A DNA stretch of 64,000 nucleotides from Herpetosiphon gulosus (GCF_039545135.1 NZ_BAABRU010000001.1:1-64000); one strand, 5' to 3'; shown: positions 43,540-52,098, counted from the stretch's first letter. Translations and numbers: made by a program. The notes: generated from the letters alone by a model not told the origin.

Positions 43540-43568
43540 AGCGTGCTATAACCAAGGCACGCTTTTTT
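43540..43568 (+). terminator. Terminator after the DUF6263-like lipoprotein
   Basis: AGCGTGC (43540-43546) pairs with GCACGCT (43557-43563), then TTTTT. It sits 54 nt after the stop and 17 nt before the next ATG, similar in layout to the terminator ahead of the previous gene. Confidence 0.82.
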
Positions 43569-43584
43569 GATTTGAGGAGTTTGT

Positions 43585-44775
43585 ATGCGCATCCGTTTAT
43601 TTAGTGGTCTGCTCAGTTTGTTGATCGTGGCTGGATGTGGCAGTCAAGCAGTTCAGCCAACGATTACACCGCCACCAACTCTGACCACCGCTGCCCAAGT
43701 TGAGGTGATTGCTACCGCAAGCTTGGCTCCGAGCGAACCAACCGCTGAGCCTGCTACACCAACGCTGGACGACCCCAACGCCTTGGTGGATACCTCGATG
43801 CTAACGGGCCGAATTTATTTTATTGATCCCTTGGGGTTTGCGATTAACTCAATTACGCCAACTGGTGGTGATTTGCAAACAGTCTATAAAGAACAAGGGT
43901 CAGTGCCGTTATCACGCTTGGGCGTTGACCCCAGCCTACAGTATTTGAGTGTATTCAAAGGCGATTTTTTGCACATTTACACCACCGATTTTCAAGAGCT
44001 TTTGAGCTTGCCGAGTAGTTTTGAGCCAATCTGGTCGCCGCGTGGCGATGGCAAATTTGCCCTGCTCAAATTAACCGACATGGGCGAAGCTTTTATTGAT
44101 GTGTATGATTTGAATAGTGCTACGCCTGCCAGCATGGTGGTGAGTACGGTTGGTTATCGCGCTGCTTGGCTCAGCGATGGGCTTGGCCTAGTAGTGCATA
44201 ATGGCAATCAAATAGGCACTGCCAACCTCGATGATGGTGCCTTTAGCCCAATGCTTGAGCTAACCGAGGATGAAAATGGAACGTGGGCGGTTGACGATTT
44301 ATTGAGCTATGCCGACCAAATCTATTTTCATGGTGGTCAAGTTAATTTGCTAGGAGCATCGGGCAATGGTATGCAGTGGTGGGCCTTGGTTGATGGCGCA
44401 CCCCAAGCGGTGACCGACATAGGTGGCAATGGGATTTTGCGGCTGCAATTTAACCCCGACCGTGAGCAAATTGCTTATATTGATAATTTTCATATTAGTG
44501 CTTGTTTGGGGGCGCAAGTGCTGAGCGTGCAAACTCCAGATTTTAGCGCACCAGCTCGCAATCCCAATTTAACTCCCATTTTGGCCGATAATGGGCAAGC
44601 AATTCATGGCGCAGCTTGGAACCCAACTGGCGATTGGCTGACCTTTGCCAAGGGCGATTATCGCTGTGATCAAACTGGACCAATTTATGCAACGCCACAA
44701 GTTTTGGTGTGGAATCCAGCAACCCAAGCTATTCAAGCCTTTGAGTATGGCAGCTATCCGGTGTGGGTTCCGTAG
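43585..44775 (+). CDS. Lipoprotein with TolB/WD40-like beta-propeller
   Basis: The 396-residue protein starts MRIRLFSGLLSLLIVAGCGSQ, a lipobox with Cys18. A Thr/Pro/Ala-rich linker of about 40 residues follows. The rest has repeated four-strand blades with TolB-type turns (FEPIWSPRGDGKFALL, YRAAWLSDGLGLVVHNGN, LRLQFNPDREQIAYIDN, HGAAWNPTGDWLTFAKGD). Two cysteines near the end (around residues 310 and 355) could form a disulfide. The ligand is unknown. TGAGGAG precedes ATG 43585. Confidence 0.8.
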   Translation: MRIRLFSGLLSLLIVAGCGSQAVQPTITPPPTLTTAAQVEVIATASLAPSEPTAEPATPTLDDPNALVDTSMLTGRIYFIDPLGFAINSITPTGGDLQTVYKEQGSVPLSRLGVDPSLQYLSVFKGDFLHIYTTDFQELLSLPSSFEPIWSPRGDGKFALLKLTDMGEAFIDVYDLNSATPASMVVSTVGYRAAWLSDGLGLVVHNGNQIGTANLDDGAFSPMLELTEDENGTWAVDDLLSYADQIYFHGGQVNLLGASGNGMQWWALVDGAPQAVTDIGGNGILRLQFNPDREQIAYIDNFHISACLGAQVLSVQTPDFSAPARNPNLTPILADNGQAIHGAAWNPTGDWLTFAKGDYRCDQTGPIYATPQVLVWNPATQAIQAFEYGSYPVWVP

Positions 44776-44818
44776 CAGGTTGAGCCACGAAGGACATGAA
44801 ATACGGCTAAACTCAGGC

Positions 44819-45772
44819 TTAATATGGCCCTAAAAAGCGCGAACCATTAAAATGAATCAGATGATCGGGTGCTTCCGCAATCCATACTTCTGATTCCCAA
44901 GCAATATCGGCGACAAAGCGTGCCATCTCGCGGCGGGTTGCAAACGCCGTCACAAAAATCAAACCAAGGTTGGCACGCTGAAACCGTTGGGTTAATTCCT
45001 GATAGCGCTTGCCGTCAACCGGACCATGGCTCGTAACTGCCTCAACCAAAAAAAGCCAGTTTTGAGTTGGGGTATACAAAATAACATCAGGCATTTTGCC
45101 TTGCAGATCAAGCTGAATTCCTAGGCGATCAAATTCAGCTTGATCAACGTAACCCCATTTTTGCCCTGTATCGCCAACATACAATAATTTGCCATTTGGA
45201 ACATAGCGCGAACCGAAATCTTCAATAATCGCTTTAATCAGTTGACTGTGCTCACCAGCACTGAGATCGATAATCAATTCTTGACTCAAAGTAACTGGGA
45301 TTCGCTGAATTTCGCGTAATTGGGCATAGGTTTTTTGTAGACTTTGTCGAATTTTTTGGAAATGTGCTAGCTGATACAACCATTGTTCATTCTTAAAGAC
45401 TTGGAATAAACTTAACGCTTCAGGTGTAATTTGATAACACCATTTTGGGCTATTAATTGCTCGATCTGGTTGATCTGGATTAGCAATTACAATACCCGCC
45501 TCGATAAATTGATGCATAGTTTGGCGGCGAAAGGTTTCACGCGTGTTAGGTGCATAGATTTTGGCATAATGTTGCCGACACCAATCCATAATTGGCGTAA
45601 TACCAATTACTGGATTGCTAACTTCATGCCATGCTTGGGTTGGTTTGAGATCGAGCAATGCTAACAATGTTAATGCTGAACGCTCATTTTGCTGAGCCAC
45701 TGGAAAATCCAATAACCCTAGAATTTGCTGTGCTTCTTGGCATTTTTGTTGGATTAACTGTTCAATATTCAT
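44819..45772 (-). CDS. BsuBI/PstI-type restriction endonuclease
   Basis: ATG 45772 gives 317 residues, close to the size of R.PstI. The N-terminal half is a helical, winged-helix-like part (QQNERSALTLLALLDL, NTRETFRRQTMHQFIEAGIV). The C-terminal half carries the BsuBI/PstI nuclease region: KLLYVGDTGQKWGYVDQAEF and MPDVILYTPTQNWLFLVEAVTSHGPVDGKR in two parts, with Asp and Glu as probable metal ligands. It would cut CTGCAG or a relative. It overlaps the methyltransferase end by 11 nt. Codon use is AT-rich, consistent with transfer. Confidence 0.9.
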   Translation of the reverse strand: MNIEQLIQQKCQEAQQILGLLDFPVAQQNERSALTLLALLDLKPTQAWHEVSNPVIGITPIMDWCRQHYAKIYAPNTRETFRRQTMHQFIEAGIVIANPDQPDRAINSPKWCYQITPEALSLFQVFKNEQWLYQLAHFQKIRQSLQKTYAQLREIQRIPVTLSQELIIDLSAGEHSQLIKAIIEDFGSRYVPNGKLLYVGDTGQKWGYVDQAEFDRLGIQLDLQGKMPDVILYTPTQNWLFLVEAVTSHGPVDGKRYQELTQRFQRANLGLIFVTAFATRREMARFVADIAWESEVWIAEAPDHLIHFNGSRFLGPY

Positions 45773-47291
45773 GAGAAATAACCTCATTAACCCACTGATC
45801 GATGATCAATTGATCAGGTTTAGTGTGCGAATCTAATTTTTTTCCTAGCTTGATCAATTGTTGTTGATCTGGATAGCGTAGTGCGTACAAATCACGCACA
45901 TTAACTTGAGTATGGCCGCTAAATTGCCGAAAACAGGTGTCGTAAAACGTCGAATTGAGATATAACATTAATCCTTGGGCTAGCTGGCGATTCAAGCCAT
46001 TTTTGGCAGCATGAATCACATTCAGATGGTTTTCAATTGCAAGACAGTCAGTGGCTTGAATTTCAGGATGATAGACAGTTGCTTTAATCCGTCGTACTTC
46101 TTCTTTACTAGAAAAACGTCGGATTAGCACATAGCTCCCGTTATTTGGATACAACCACTTGATCACATCAGGATGTTTATTAATTGCATTGGGTTTATTG
46201 CAGGTTGAGATTGGCCATTCAACTTGTAACGAACGGCAATGGATCGGGTAAAGCAGTGGATAGGTATCAGCATTAGGCTGATCATGCAGGTATTGAGCTA
46301 GCCGAAAATCGACAACAGGGCCAGTCGAAGCTTTTAAGCCCAAATCGGCTAAAGTACATGGTAATTGCTGCATCAAGGTCATTGCTTGATCATGGTGGAT
46401 TTCAGTTGGGATGTGGATAAACTGTTGTGGATCATGTGGTTTTACCAACTGCCCAAAAGGAATTTCACGTTGGTTGATTGCACTCAATCGATTTAATGGA
46501 GTTTGGGAGATCGTTACATTGGCTTGTTGCTCGTGCTTGATCGCATGGATAATGATTAATTCCTGCAATACCTGATCATCCTTAAATGCAGCGGTTCGGC
46601 TATTGAAGCTATGAATTTGCTTAATCATCATTTCTTTTAGTAGTATTGAGCGAAAAGGCTTGAAATACACCCCATTACAAAAACTGCGTGGCACGATTGC
46701 CACTAATTCACCGTGCGGGGCAAGCAAATGAATGGTCAATGCAAGAAATGCACTATAAAGATTAACCGTTTCAATTTCGACGCTGCGTAATAATTTTCGA
46801 CTAAGTGAACTGGATTGGATTTTCTTATAAGGTGGGTTTAAAATTGCATGGCTATAACCATTGATTGATTGCCATGCTGCGAGCTGAATTTTTTGCGTCG
46901 CTGCCTGAATAAAATCGTGGTTAAAAATGTTTGCTTGGCAATCAATCCCAGCATTGCTAGCAAACTGCTGACAAGCCGCTAAAGTTGAAGTTAATTGCGG
47001 TAGAAGTAATTGATCAATTTCGTAAGCATCAATGGTTAATGATTGAGTGGAAGCTTGTTGGCTGAAACGCTGAACGAAGGCGGCAGTTAACGAACCAATT
47101 CCAGCTCCTGCATCAAGTAAGCGAACGCTTGGCTGGCTTGGCGGCTGAAAAAGGCTTGCCATATAGTTGGCAATTGGGGCAGGCGTTAAAAATTGACTAT
47201 AACTAGCACGCTGCTCAGGCTTGATTATTTGATTAACGATCAAACGCTGTTGATCGATCTGTCCCATAAGATCAAAATGTGTGCTAACCAT
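45762..47291 (-). CDS. BsuBI/PstI-type adenine-N6 DNA methyltransferase
   Basis: This is the modification partner of the adjacent nuclease. ATG 47291 (MVSTHFDLMGQIDQQRLIVN) gives 509 residues, near M.PstI length. The SAM motif is RLLDAGAGIGSLTAAF (57-72) and the catalytic motif is NPPY (152-155). SGHTQVNVRDLYALRYP near the end is the target-recognition tail. It should methylate adenine in the nuclease's site. Methylase first, endonuclease overlapping it, helps protect DNA before cleavage. A TTG at 47306 is an alternative start. Confidence 0.93.
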   Translation of the reverse strand: MVSTHFDLMGQIDQQRLIVNQIIKPEQRASYSQFLTPAPIANYMASLFQPPSQPSVRLLDAGAGIGSLTAAFVQRFSQQASTQSLTIDAYEIDQLLLPQLTSTLAACQQFASNAGIDCQANIFNHDFIQAATQKIQLAAWQSINGYSHAILNPPYKKIQSSSLSRKLLRSVEIETVNLYSAFLALTIHLLAPHGELVAIVPRSFCNGVYFKPFRSILLKEMMIKQIHSFNSRTAAFKDDQVLQELIIIHAIKHEQQANVTISQTPLNRLSAINQREIPFGQLVKPHDPQQFIHIPTEIHHDQAMTLMQQLPCTLADLGLKASTGPVVDFRLAQYLHDQPNADTYPLLYPIHCRSLQVEWPISTCNKPNAINKHPDVIKWLYPNNGSYVLIRRFSSKEEVRRIKATVYHPEIQATDCLAIENHLNVIHAAKNGLNRQLAQGLMLYLNSTFYDTCFRQFSGHTQVNVRDLYALRYPDQQQLIKLGKKLDSHTKPDQLIIDQWVNEVISHEY

Positions 47292-47427
47292 GAGCCAATG
47301 CCCCAACTATAAACACCAATGTGCTAAGGTTCTATGATAGTAGAAATTTGAGTTTTAGCCAATCCGCCTTTTTAGAATTGATCGTGCCAATTGGCTAAAA
47401 TTGCTGATTAGAAGGCATTGATTTGCG

Positions 47428-47457
47428 TTCGACACTCCCCTTAAACTGCGCTATAAT
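47428..47457 (+). promoter_or_regulatory. Promoter of the aminotransferase gene
   Basis: TTCGAC (47428-47433) and a perfect TATAAT (47452-47457), 18 nt apart, point away from the restriction genes. Transcription would start near 47465. Confidence 0.55.
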
Positions 47458-47495
47458 CCAAACAACTTTCTGGAGTTGCTGATTCGCGAGCCTCT

Positions 47496-47513
47496 GATCA
47501 GAAATTTCTGATC
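47496..47513 (+). promoter_or_regulatory. 18-bp perfect palindrome in the aminotransferase leader
   Basis: GATCAGAAATTTCTGATC (47496-47513) is self-complementary along its whole length, about 30 nt downstream of the probable transcription start and 3 nt before the AGGT that would bind ribosomes. It could be an operator or a translation-blocking element. Confidence 0.5.
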
Positions 47514-47527
47514 GGCAGGTGATATTT

Positions 47528-48682
47528 GTGTTTACAACCATGAGCACTGCACCGCGTGATTGGTTGGCTAGTCGGGATGAGTTCCCGATTTTGGGCCGCA
47601 AAACCTATCTGAATACCTGTTCGCTTGGCGCATTGAGCAGCCGCGTGCGTGCGGCAGTTAATCAGCATTTGGATTTATGGGAAGAGTACGGGGCTTCGGC
47701 TTGGTATAAGATTTGGCTCGGTGAGTGCGCTGCTTTACGTACGACCACCGAACGCTTATTTAATGCTCCGGCTGGCTCAGTGGCTTTAGCTCCTAGTGTT
47801 GGCGTGGCCCTTTCGGTACTCGCCAGTGCCTTGGATTATCGCCAACGGCCTAAGGTTATTTCAACCGTCCTCGATTTCCCAACAATTCCCTATCAATGGT
47901 TGGCGCATCCTGAGGTTGAGGTGGTGCTTTTGCCATCGCTCGATGGCGTGCATGTACCATTGGAAGCCTACGAGGCCGCGATCGACGAGCGCACGGCCTT
48001 GGTGGCTACCTCGCATGTCTTTTTTGCAAGTGGCACGATTCAGCCAATTGCTGAAATTGCCAAATTAGCCCATGCCAAAGGCGCGTTATGCCTGATCGAT
48101 GGCTATCAGGCGGCGGGGCAAGTGCCAGTCGATGTGGTCGCCAGCGATCTGGATTTCTACATGACTGGGGGCTTGAAGTGGCTGCTTGGTGGGACGGGCA
48201 TTGTTGAATGCTATGTACGCCCCAGCCTGATTCAGCAACTTAAGCCGACGGTTGCTGGCTGGTTTGGTCATGCCAACCAATTTGCCTTCGACCCCAACAA
48301 CTTTGAGTTTGCCCCCGATGCGCGGCGCTTTGAAGTTGGCACGCCTGCCTTAGCGGCGGTCTATGCTGGTCATGCTGGCATGCAGATTATCCTTGAACAT
48401 GGCGTGGCGGCAATTCAACAACGCACCAGCGAACTGGTGGCCTATTTGGTGGCCAAGTTACGCGATGCAGGCTATCAATTAACTATTGCTGGCGACCCAC
48501 AGCAGCATGCAGGGATCGTCATGATCCAAAGTGCCGAGCATGCCAAGCTGGTGGCCGCCTTGGCTGAGCAGGGGATAATCGTTGATCATCGGCCTGGCCA
48601 TGTGCGGGTATCGCCATTTTTCTATACCTTAGAGACAGAGCTTGATCTTTTTGTGGAACGCTTGCAGGCTCTTAGCCAATAA
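47528..48682 (+). CDS. PLP-dependent aminotransferase class V (kynureninase/cysteine desulfurase-like)
   Basis: The product has about 384 residues. GTG 47528 is 7 nt from AGGT; ATG 47540 (MSTAPRDWLASRDEFPILG) is the conventional alternative but lacks a spaced ribosome site. Fold-type I features are TYLNTCSLGALS near the N-terminus, ATSHVFFASGTIQPIAEIA, the PLP-holding Asp in CLIDGYQAAGQVP and the Schiff-base Lys in MTGGLKWLLGG. RRFEVGTPA follows. The substrate could be a cysteine-like, kynurenine-like or other amino acid. It is not linked functionally to the restriction pair. Confidence 0.88.
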   Translation: MFTTMSTAPRDWLASRDEFPILGRKTYLNTCSLGALSSRVRAAVNQHLDLWEEYGASAWYKIWLGECAALRTTTERLFNAPAGSVALAPSVGVALSVLASALDYRQRPKVISTVLDFPTIPYQWLAHPEVEVVLLPSLDGVHVPLEAYEAAIDERTALVATSHVFFASGTIQPIAEIAKLAHAKGALCLIDGYQAAGQVPVDVVASDLDFYMTGGLKWLLGGTGIVECYVRPSLIQQLKPTVAGWFGHANQFAFDPNNFEFAPDARRFEVGTPALAAVYAGHAGMQIILEHGVAAIQQRTSELVAYLVAKLRDAGYQLTIAGDPQQHAGIVMIQSAEHAKLVAALAEQGIIVDHRPGHVRVSPFFYTLETELDLFVERLQALSQ

Positions 48683-48712
48683 TTTGGAATTCAGCATCAA
48701 TAAGGAGGTTAC

Positions 48713-49108
48713 GTGTCCACTCGCACGATTTTGGACCGTTATCAAACGAGTGCCTCGTATCTAGCGCGCATTTTACTCCGGTTTTCGGGCTTGTTGCTCA
48801 CGGTGTATATGCTGACGTACATTTGGGAATTGAGTACGGTGATTCGCACCAGCGATGAGCCGGCTGGCACCGCTGCGGCGGCCTTCAACACGGCGATGGC
48901 TGCGTACAACACGACCTTCTGGCATATTACCCATGCGGTGGTTGTGGCGCTGGTGGTGTTGCATGCCCTAACTGGCTTGCGGGTTTTGACCCTTGAGGCA
49001 GGTTTTGGCGCTCGCTTCCAACGAGCCTCTTTCTGGCTTTCGTTGGTCTTGACGGTGGCGCTGTTTGTGCTGCTCTTTATTAAGATTATCGCCAATCTGG
49101 CGGCGTAA
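48713..49108 (+). CDS. SdhC-like cytochrome b membrane anchor
   Basis: GTG 48713, with AAGGAGG ahead, gives 131 residues and three hydrophobic helices. Helix 2 region has FWHITHAVVVALVVLHALTGLR, and HALTGLR resembles the H-x3-G-x-R heme/quinone motif of succinate dehydrogenase anchors. It is the first of four SDH-like genes and would hold heme b and the quinone site in the membrane. It starts 30 nt after the aminotransferase stop. Confidence 0.8.
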   Translation: MSTRTILDRYQTSASYLARILLRFSGLLLTVYMLTYIWELSTVIRTSDEPAGTAAAAFNTAMAAYNTTFWHITHAVVVALVVLHALTGLRVLTLEAGFGARFQRASFWLSLVLTVALFVLLFIKIIANLAA

Positions 49109-49130
49109 CGGCTGGAAAGGAATCGCTTCA

Positions 49131-49532
49131 ATGGTGCACCGAGATGTTATCAGCGTTACAAGCCGCGCTCAAAAGGTTAAAGTAGAACCTGGTGCGGGCA
49201 CGCTGTTGTGGATTCTGCAACGCCTTTCTTCGTATGGTTTGTTGCTGTTTTTGCCAATCCACCTGTATTTTACCTATTTCACCAAGCTTGATACGCCAGC
49301 GCTGACCTTTAACGGCGCTCGCGAAACCTTCCGCGCATTTCCACTTTGGTATGTGCTGAACGAAGGGCTTTTGTTAATTTGTGCGCTGTTTCATGGCCTC
49401 AACGGCTTTCGTAATGTCATCTACGACTGGACAACCAATAGCGCTGTGCGCCATACGGTCAACTTTTTGTTGATTGTCTTGGGTATCGCCGGGGCAATTT
49501 TGGGCTTCTGGACGTTGTGGGCTTTGGCATAA
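49131..49532 (+). CDS. SdhD-like cytochrome b membrane anchor
   Basis: ATG 49131 gives 133 residues with three hydrophobic helices. LPIHLYFTYF and LFHGLNGFRNVIYDW carry histidines. The latter matches the H-x-x-N-G-x-R-x4-D pattern of succinate dehydrogenase anchors more closely than the preceding gene does. A weak GGAAAGGAA precedes it. Together with the neighbour it would form a two-subunit, heme-binding anchor. Confidence 0.8.
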   Translation: MVHRDVISVTSRAQKVKVEPGAGTLLWILQRLSSYGLLLFLPIHLYFTYFTKLDTPALTFNGARETFRAFPLWYVLNEGLLLICALFHGLNGFRNVIYDWTTNSAVRHTVNFLLIVLGIAGAILGFWTLWALA

Positions 49533-49544
49533 GGAGTGTCGTCT

Positions 49545-51044
49545 GTGATTCAGCATGATGTAATTGTGGTTGGCAGTGGCATCGCTGGGATGCGCTGCGC
49601 CCTTGAAATTAAACGCAACGCGCCCAACGCCGATGTGGCGATTGTTACCAAACAGTATCCAGTACGGGCGGCTTCGGTCGTCGAACGCACCGGTATTGCC
49701 GCCGCCTTAGGTAATAGCAGCAGCGATAGCATCGAAGCACATATCAGCGATACCTTGACTTATGGCAAAAGCAATAATGCCGCTGCGGTCAAGGCGCTGT
49801 GCGAGCAAGCTCCCGCCGCTGTTTATGAGCTAGAGCACATGGGCTTGCCATTTAGCCGTTTGAAGAGTGGCCGGATCGCCCAACAAGCCGCCTATGGCCA
49901 TTGCCAACCACGCTTGGCCAATGCTGGCGACCAAACTGGCCACGCAATTGTTACCACGTTGTATGGCGAAGTTGTACGCTTTGGGATCAAAGTTTATCCT
50001 GAGTGGTTTATGCTGGGCTTGGTGGTTGAAGGCAAAAACGTGCGTGGTGTTAGTGTGCTCGATATTCGCAGCAGCGAAATCGAAATTATCAACGCCAAAG
50101 TGACCGTGCTGGCAACTGGCAGCTATGGTCAACTCTACGCTACTTCCAGTGATTCATATGCCTCAACTGGCGATGGCCATGCTGCTGCTTTGCGAGCTGG
50201 GATCAACCTAACGGGCATGGATTTAGTCAATTTCCATCCCTTGGGCGTGGCCAATACTGGCTTGATTATCAACGAACAGGTACTGGCCGATGGCGCACAT
50301 CTGCTTAACGCTAGCGAAAAACGTTTTACCAACGAACAAGCGAGTTTGGCCGAGGTAACCGCTGCGATCAATGCTGAAATTGCTGCTGGCAGAGGCGTTG
50401 ATGGCCATGTGTGGCTGGATGTTCGCCATTTGCCAACTAGCCAAATTCGTGAGCGTTACCCACACGTATTGGATTACGCCGAAGATTTTGCAGGCGTTAA
50501 TCCCAAACATGATTTTATTCCAGTCAAGCCAACCCAACAATCGAGCCTTGGTGGTTTGCCAACCGACCTCAATGGGAGCGTGGCTGGCTTCGAAGGTTTG
50601 TATGCAGTTGGGGCTTGCGCCAATAACGGCGTGCATGGCGAGCAAGCCTTGCCTGGCAACGAATTAGCAGCGGCTGTGGTGTTTGCCAAATTGGCAGGCG
50701 CTGCAATTGCAGGCAAACTGGGCACGGCCAGCTATGGCAACGTGCCAAGCTACGCCACCAGCAATGCTAGCGATGAAATCGAAGGCTTGTTCGGCCAAAA
50801 AGGTAGCCACAAATTGGGACTTGTGCGCAAAAACTTGCGTCAAGCCTTCAATAGCCAAGCCCACACTGCGGCCAGCGATGAACAACACGTTGGCTTGGTG
50901 CATAGCTTGCGCGAACAATTTGGCCAAATTGCCTTGCACGATAAAAATCGGCGCTTTAATACTGAATTGCTCGAAGCCCTAGAGCTTGATCGGCTGCTTG
51001 ATGTGGCCGATGCTGTGGCGAAAGCAAGCGTGGCTGCGCTCTAA
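49545..51044 (+). CDS. SdhA/FrdA-like flavoprotein with altered active site
   Basis: GTG 49545 is 8 nt from AGGAG and gives 499 residues, short for SDH (about 570-600). It is clearly FAD-dependent: VIVVGSGIAGMRCALE at the N-terminus, ALGN after RTGIA, TGDGHAAALRAG, and VGACANNGVHGEQALPGNEL near the end. By eye, against E. coli SdhA, the covalent-FAD His45 is Ala43. The substrate Arg286 region is replaced by RFTNEQASLAEV. His354 is in PTQQSSLGG (no His), and Arg399 is replaced in ALPGNEL. Only the HPxG His (His231) remains. FAD may be bound noncovalently, and succinate or fumarate chemistry is doubtful. Confidence 0.85.
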   Translation: MIQHDVIVVGSGIAGMRCALEIKRNAPNADVAIVTKQYPVRAASVVERTGIAAALGNSSSDSIEAHISDTLTYGKSNNAAAVKALCEQAPAAVYELEHMGLPFSRLKSGRIAQQAAYGHCQPRLANAGDQTGHAIVTTLYGEVVRFGIKVYPEWFMLGLVVEGKNVRGVSVLDIRSSEIEIINAKVTVLATGSYGQLYATSSDSYASTGDGHAAALRAGINLTGMDLVNFHPLGVANTGLIINEQVLADGAHLLNASEKRFTNEQASLAEVTAAINAEIAAGRGVDGHVWLDVRHLPTSQIRERYPHVLDYAEDFAGVNPKHDFIPVKPTQQSSLGGLPTDLNGSVAGFEGLYAVGACANNGVHGEQALPGNELAAAVVFAKLAGAAIAGKLGTASYGNVPSYATSNASDEIEGLFGQKGSHKLGLVRKNLRQAFNSQAHTAASDEQHVGLVHSLREQFGQIALHDKNRRFNTELLEALELDRLLDVADAVAKASVAAL

Positions 51045-51160
51045 GCGGATTGGAATTCTCTCACCTACGAACCTTACAAGGGTTGGTTTCCGCTGCGAAC
51101 CACTTGATTTTGTGGTTCATCGATGGATGCGTGCTGGTCCCTGATTGTCCTTGAGGGGGT

Positions 51161-51204
51161 GCAGGGGGATTAAAGCCCCCTGCGTCTCCCGCCTAGAGGC
51201 GGGA
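51161..51204 (+). promoter_or_regulatory. Double hairpin in the 296-nt flavoprotein-FeS spacer
   Basis: GCAGGGGG (51161-51168) pairs with CCCCCTGC (51176-51183), and TCCCGCCT (51187-51194) with AGGCGGGA (51197-51204). No T-run follows. The spacer 51045-51340 has no gene. The double hairpin may reduce readthrough so the iron-sulphur gene is expressed less or from its own promoter. It resembles a dispersed repeat. Confidence 0.5.
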
Positions 51205-51340
51205 CGGAAGGGTGGTGATCCGAATGCTGATTAACACACTACCCTTGAAAGAAATAAGGATCAGAGATGAGGGAACATCGACAATTATAAATGGCGTGAA
51301 CCAATTCACTTAAGCGCTAGAACCTAGTGGAGTAGTTTCA

Positions 51341-52093
51341 ATGAAAGTAACATTTCGTGTGCCACGCTTCGATGCTGCCACCGATTTTACCGCCAAATAT
51401 CAGGTCTATCATGTTGAGGTAAATCAATTTACCACGATTCTTGATGCCTTGAACATCATCAAAGACGAACAAGATAGTAGCTTGACCTTTCGGCGTGGCT
51501 CGCAATCGGGCATCGATGGCTCATGCGGCATGATGATTAATGGCCGCAATCGCTTGGCTTCGACCACCCGTGTGTTGTCCTTAAATACCACTGAAATTGC
51601 TGTAGGGCCATTACCAGGCTTCCCAGTTATTCGCGATTTAGTGGTTGATTTCGATTCGTTTTTTGCCAAAGATGCAGTGATGTTGCCCTATTTGGTCACC
51701 GATATCGCTAAGCCTGCCGATGGCAAAGAGCGCTTGCAAAGCCCCAAAGATGCTAACCGCATCGCCTTGGCGGCTAGCTGTAATCAATGTGGTTGCTGTA
51801 CCTCGGCCTGCCCAGTTCACTGGAGCAACGGCGAATATTATGGCCCATCAGCATTAACTCGCGCCTATCGCTTCGTCGAAGATTCACGCGACACCGCGAT
51901 TAAGGCTCGCTTAGATATTGTTGGCTCTGAAACCGGCGTTTGGCGCTGCCATACCGTGTTCAACTGCTCAGAATGTCCTAAGTCGATTCCCAATGGCGAA
52001 AATATTCAAGCCCTCAAGCGCAAAATTATGCTGAATAAAATTGGCCTTGGGCGGATTGAAGTTAAAGTTGCTCGAACCGAAGCAACTGTCTAA
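51341..52093 (+). CDS. SdhB/FrdB-like iron-sulphur protein with degenerate [2Fe-2S] site
   Basis: The 250-residue protein has the SdhB layout but altered ligands. The N-terminal plant-type ferredoxin loop reads RRGSQSGIDGSCGMMINGRN. Against CREGVCGSD...C, the ligands become Ser54, Asp59, Cys62 and Ser74, so only one cysteine of four remains. The C-terminal [4Fe-4S]/[3Fe-4S] region keeps CNQCGCCTSACP (147-157). The second motif CHTVFNCSECPKS has Cys209 and Cys212 two residues apart instead of three. It probably keeps one or two cubane clusters but not a normal [2Fe-2S]. ATG 51341 has only a weak ribosome site. Confidence 0.87.
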   Translation: MKVTFRVPRFDAATDFTAKYQVYHVEVNQFTTILDALNIIKDEQDSSLTFRRGSQSGIDGSCGMMINGRNRLASTTRVLSLNTTEIAVGPLPGFPVIRDLVVDFDSFFAKDAVMLPYLVTDIAKPADGKERLQSPKDANRIALAASCNQCGCCTSACPVHWSNGEYYGPSALTRAYRFVEDSRDTAIKARLDIVGSETGVWRCHTVFNCSECPKSIPNGENIQALKRKIMLNKIGLGRIEVKVARTEATV

Positions 52094-52098
52094 ATTCT

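Noticed and set aside
49545-51044. Ordinary succinate dehydrogenase or L-aspartate oxidase
   Set aside because: Gene order and anchors fit SDH, but most substrate residues are missing, and the anchors make NadB unlikely.
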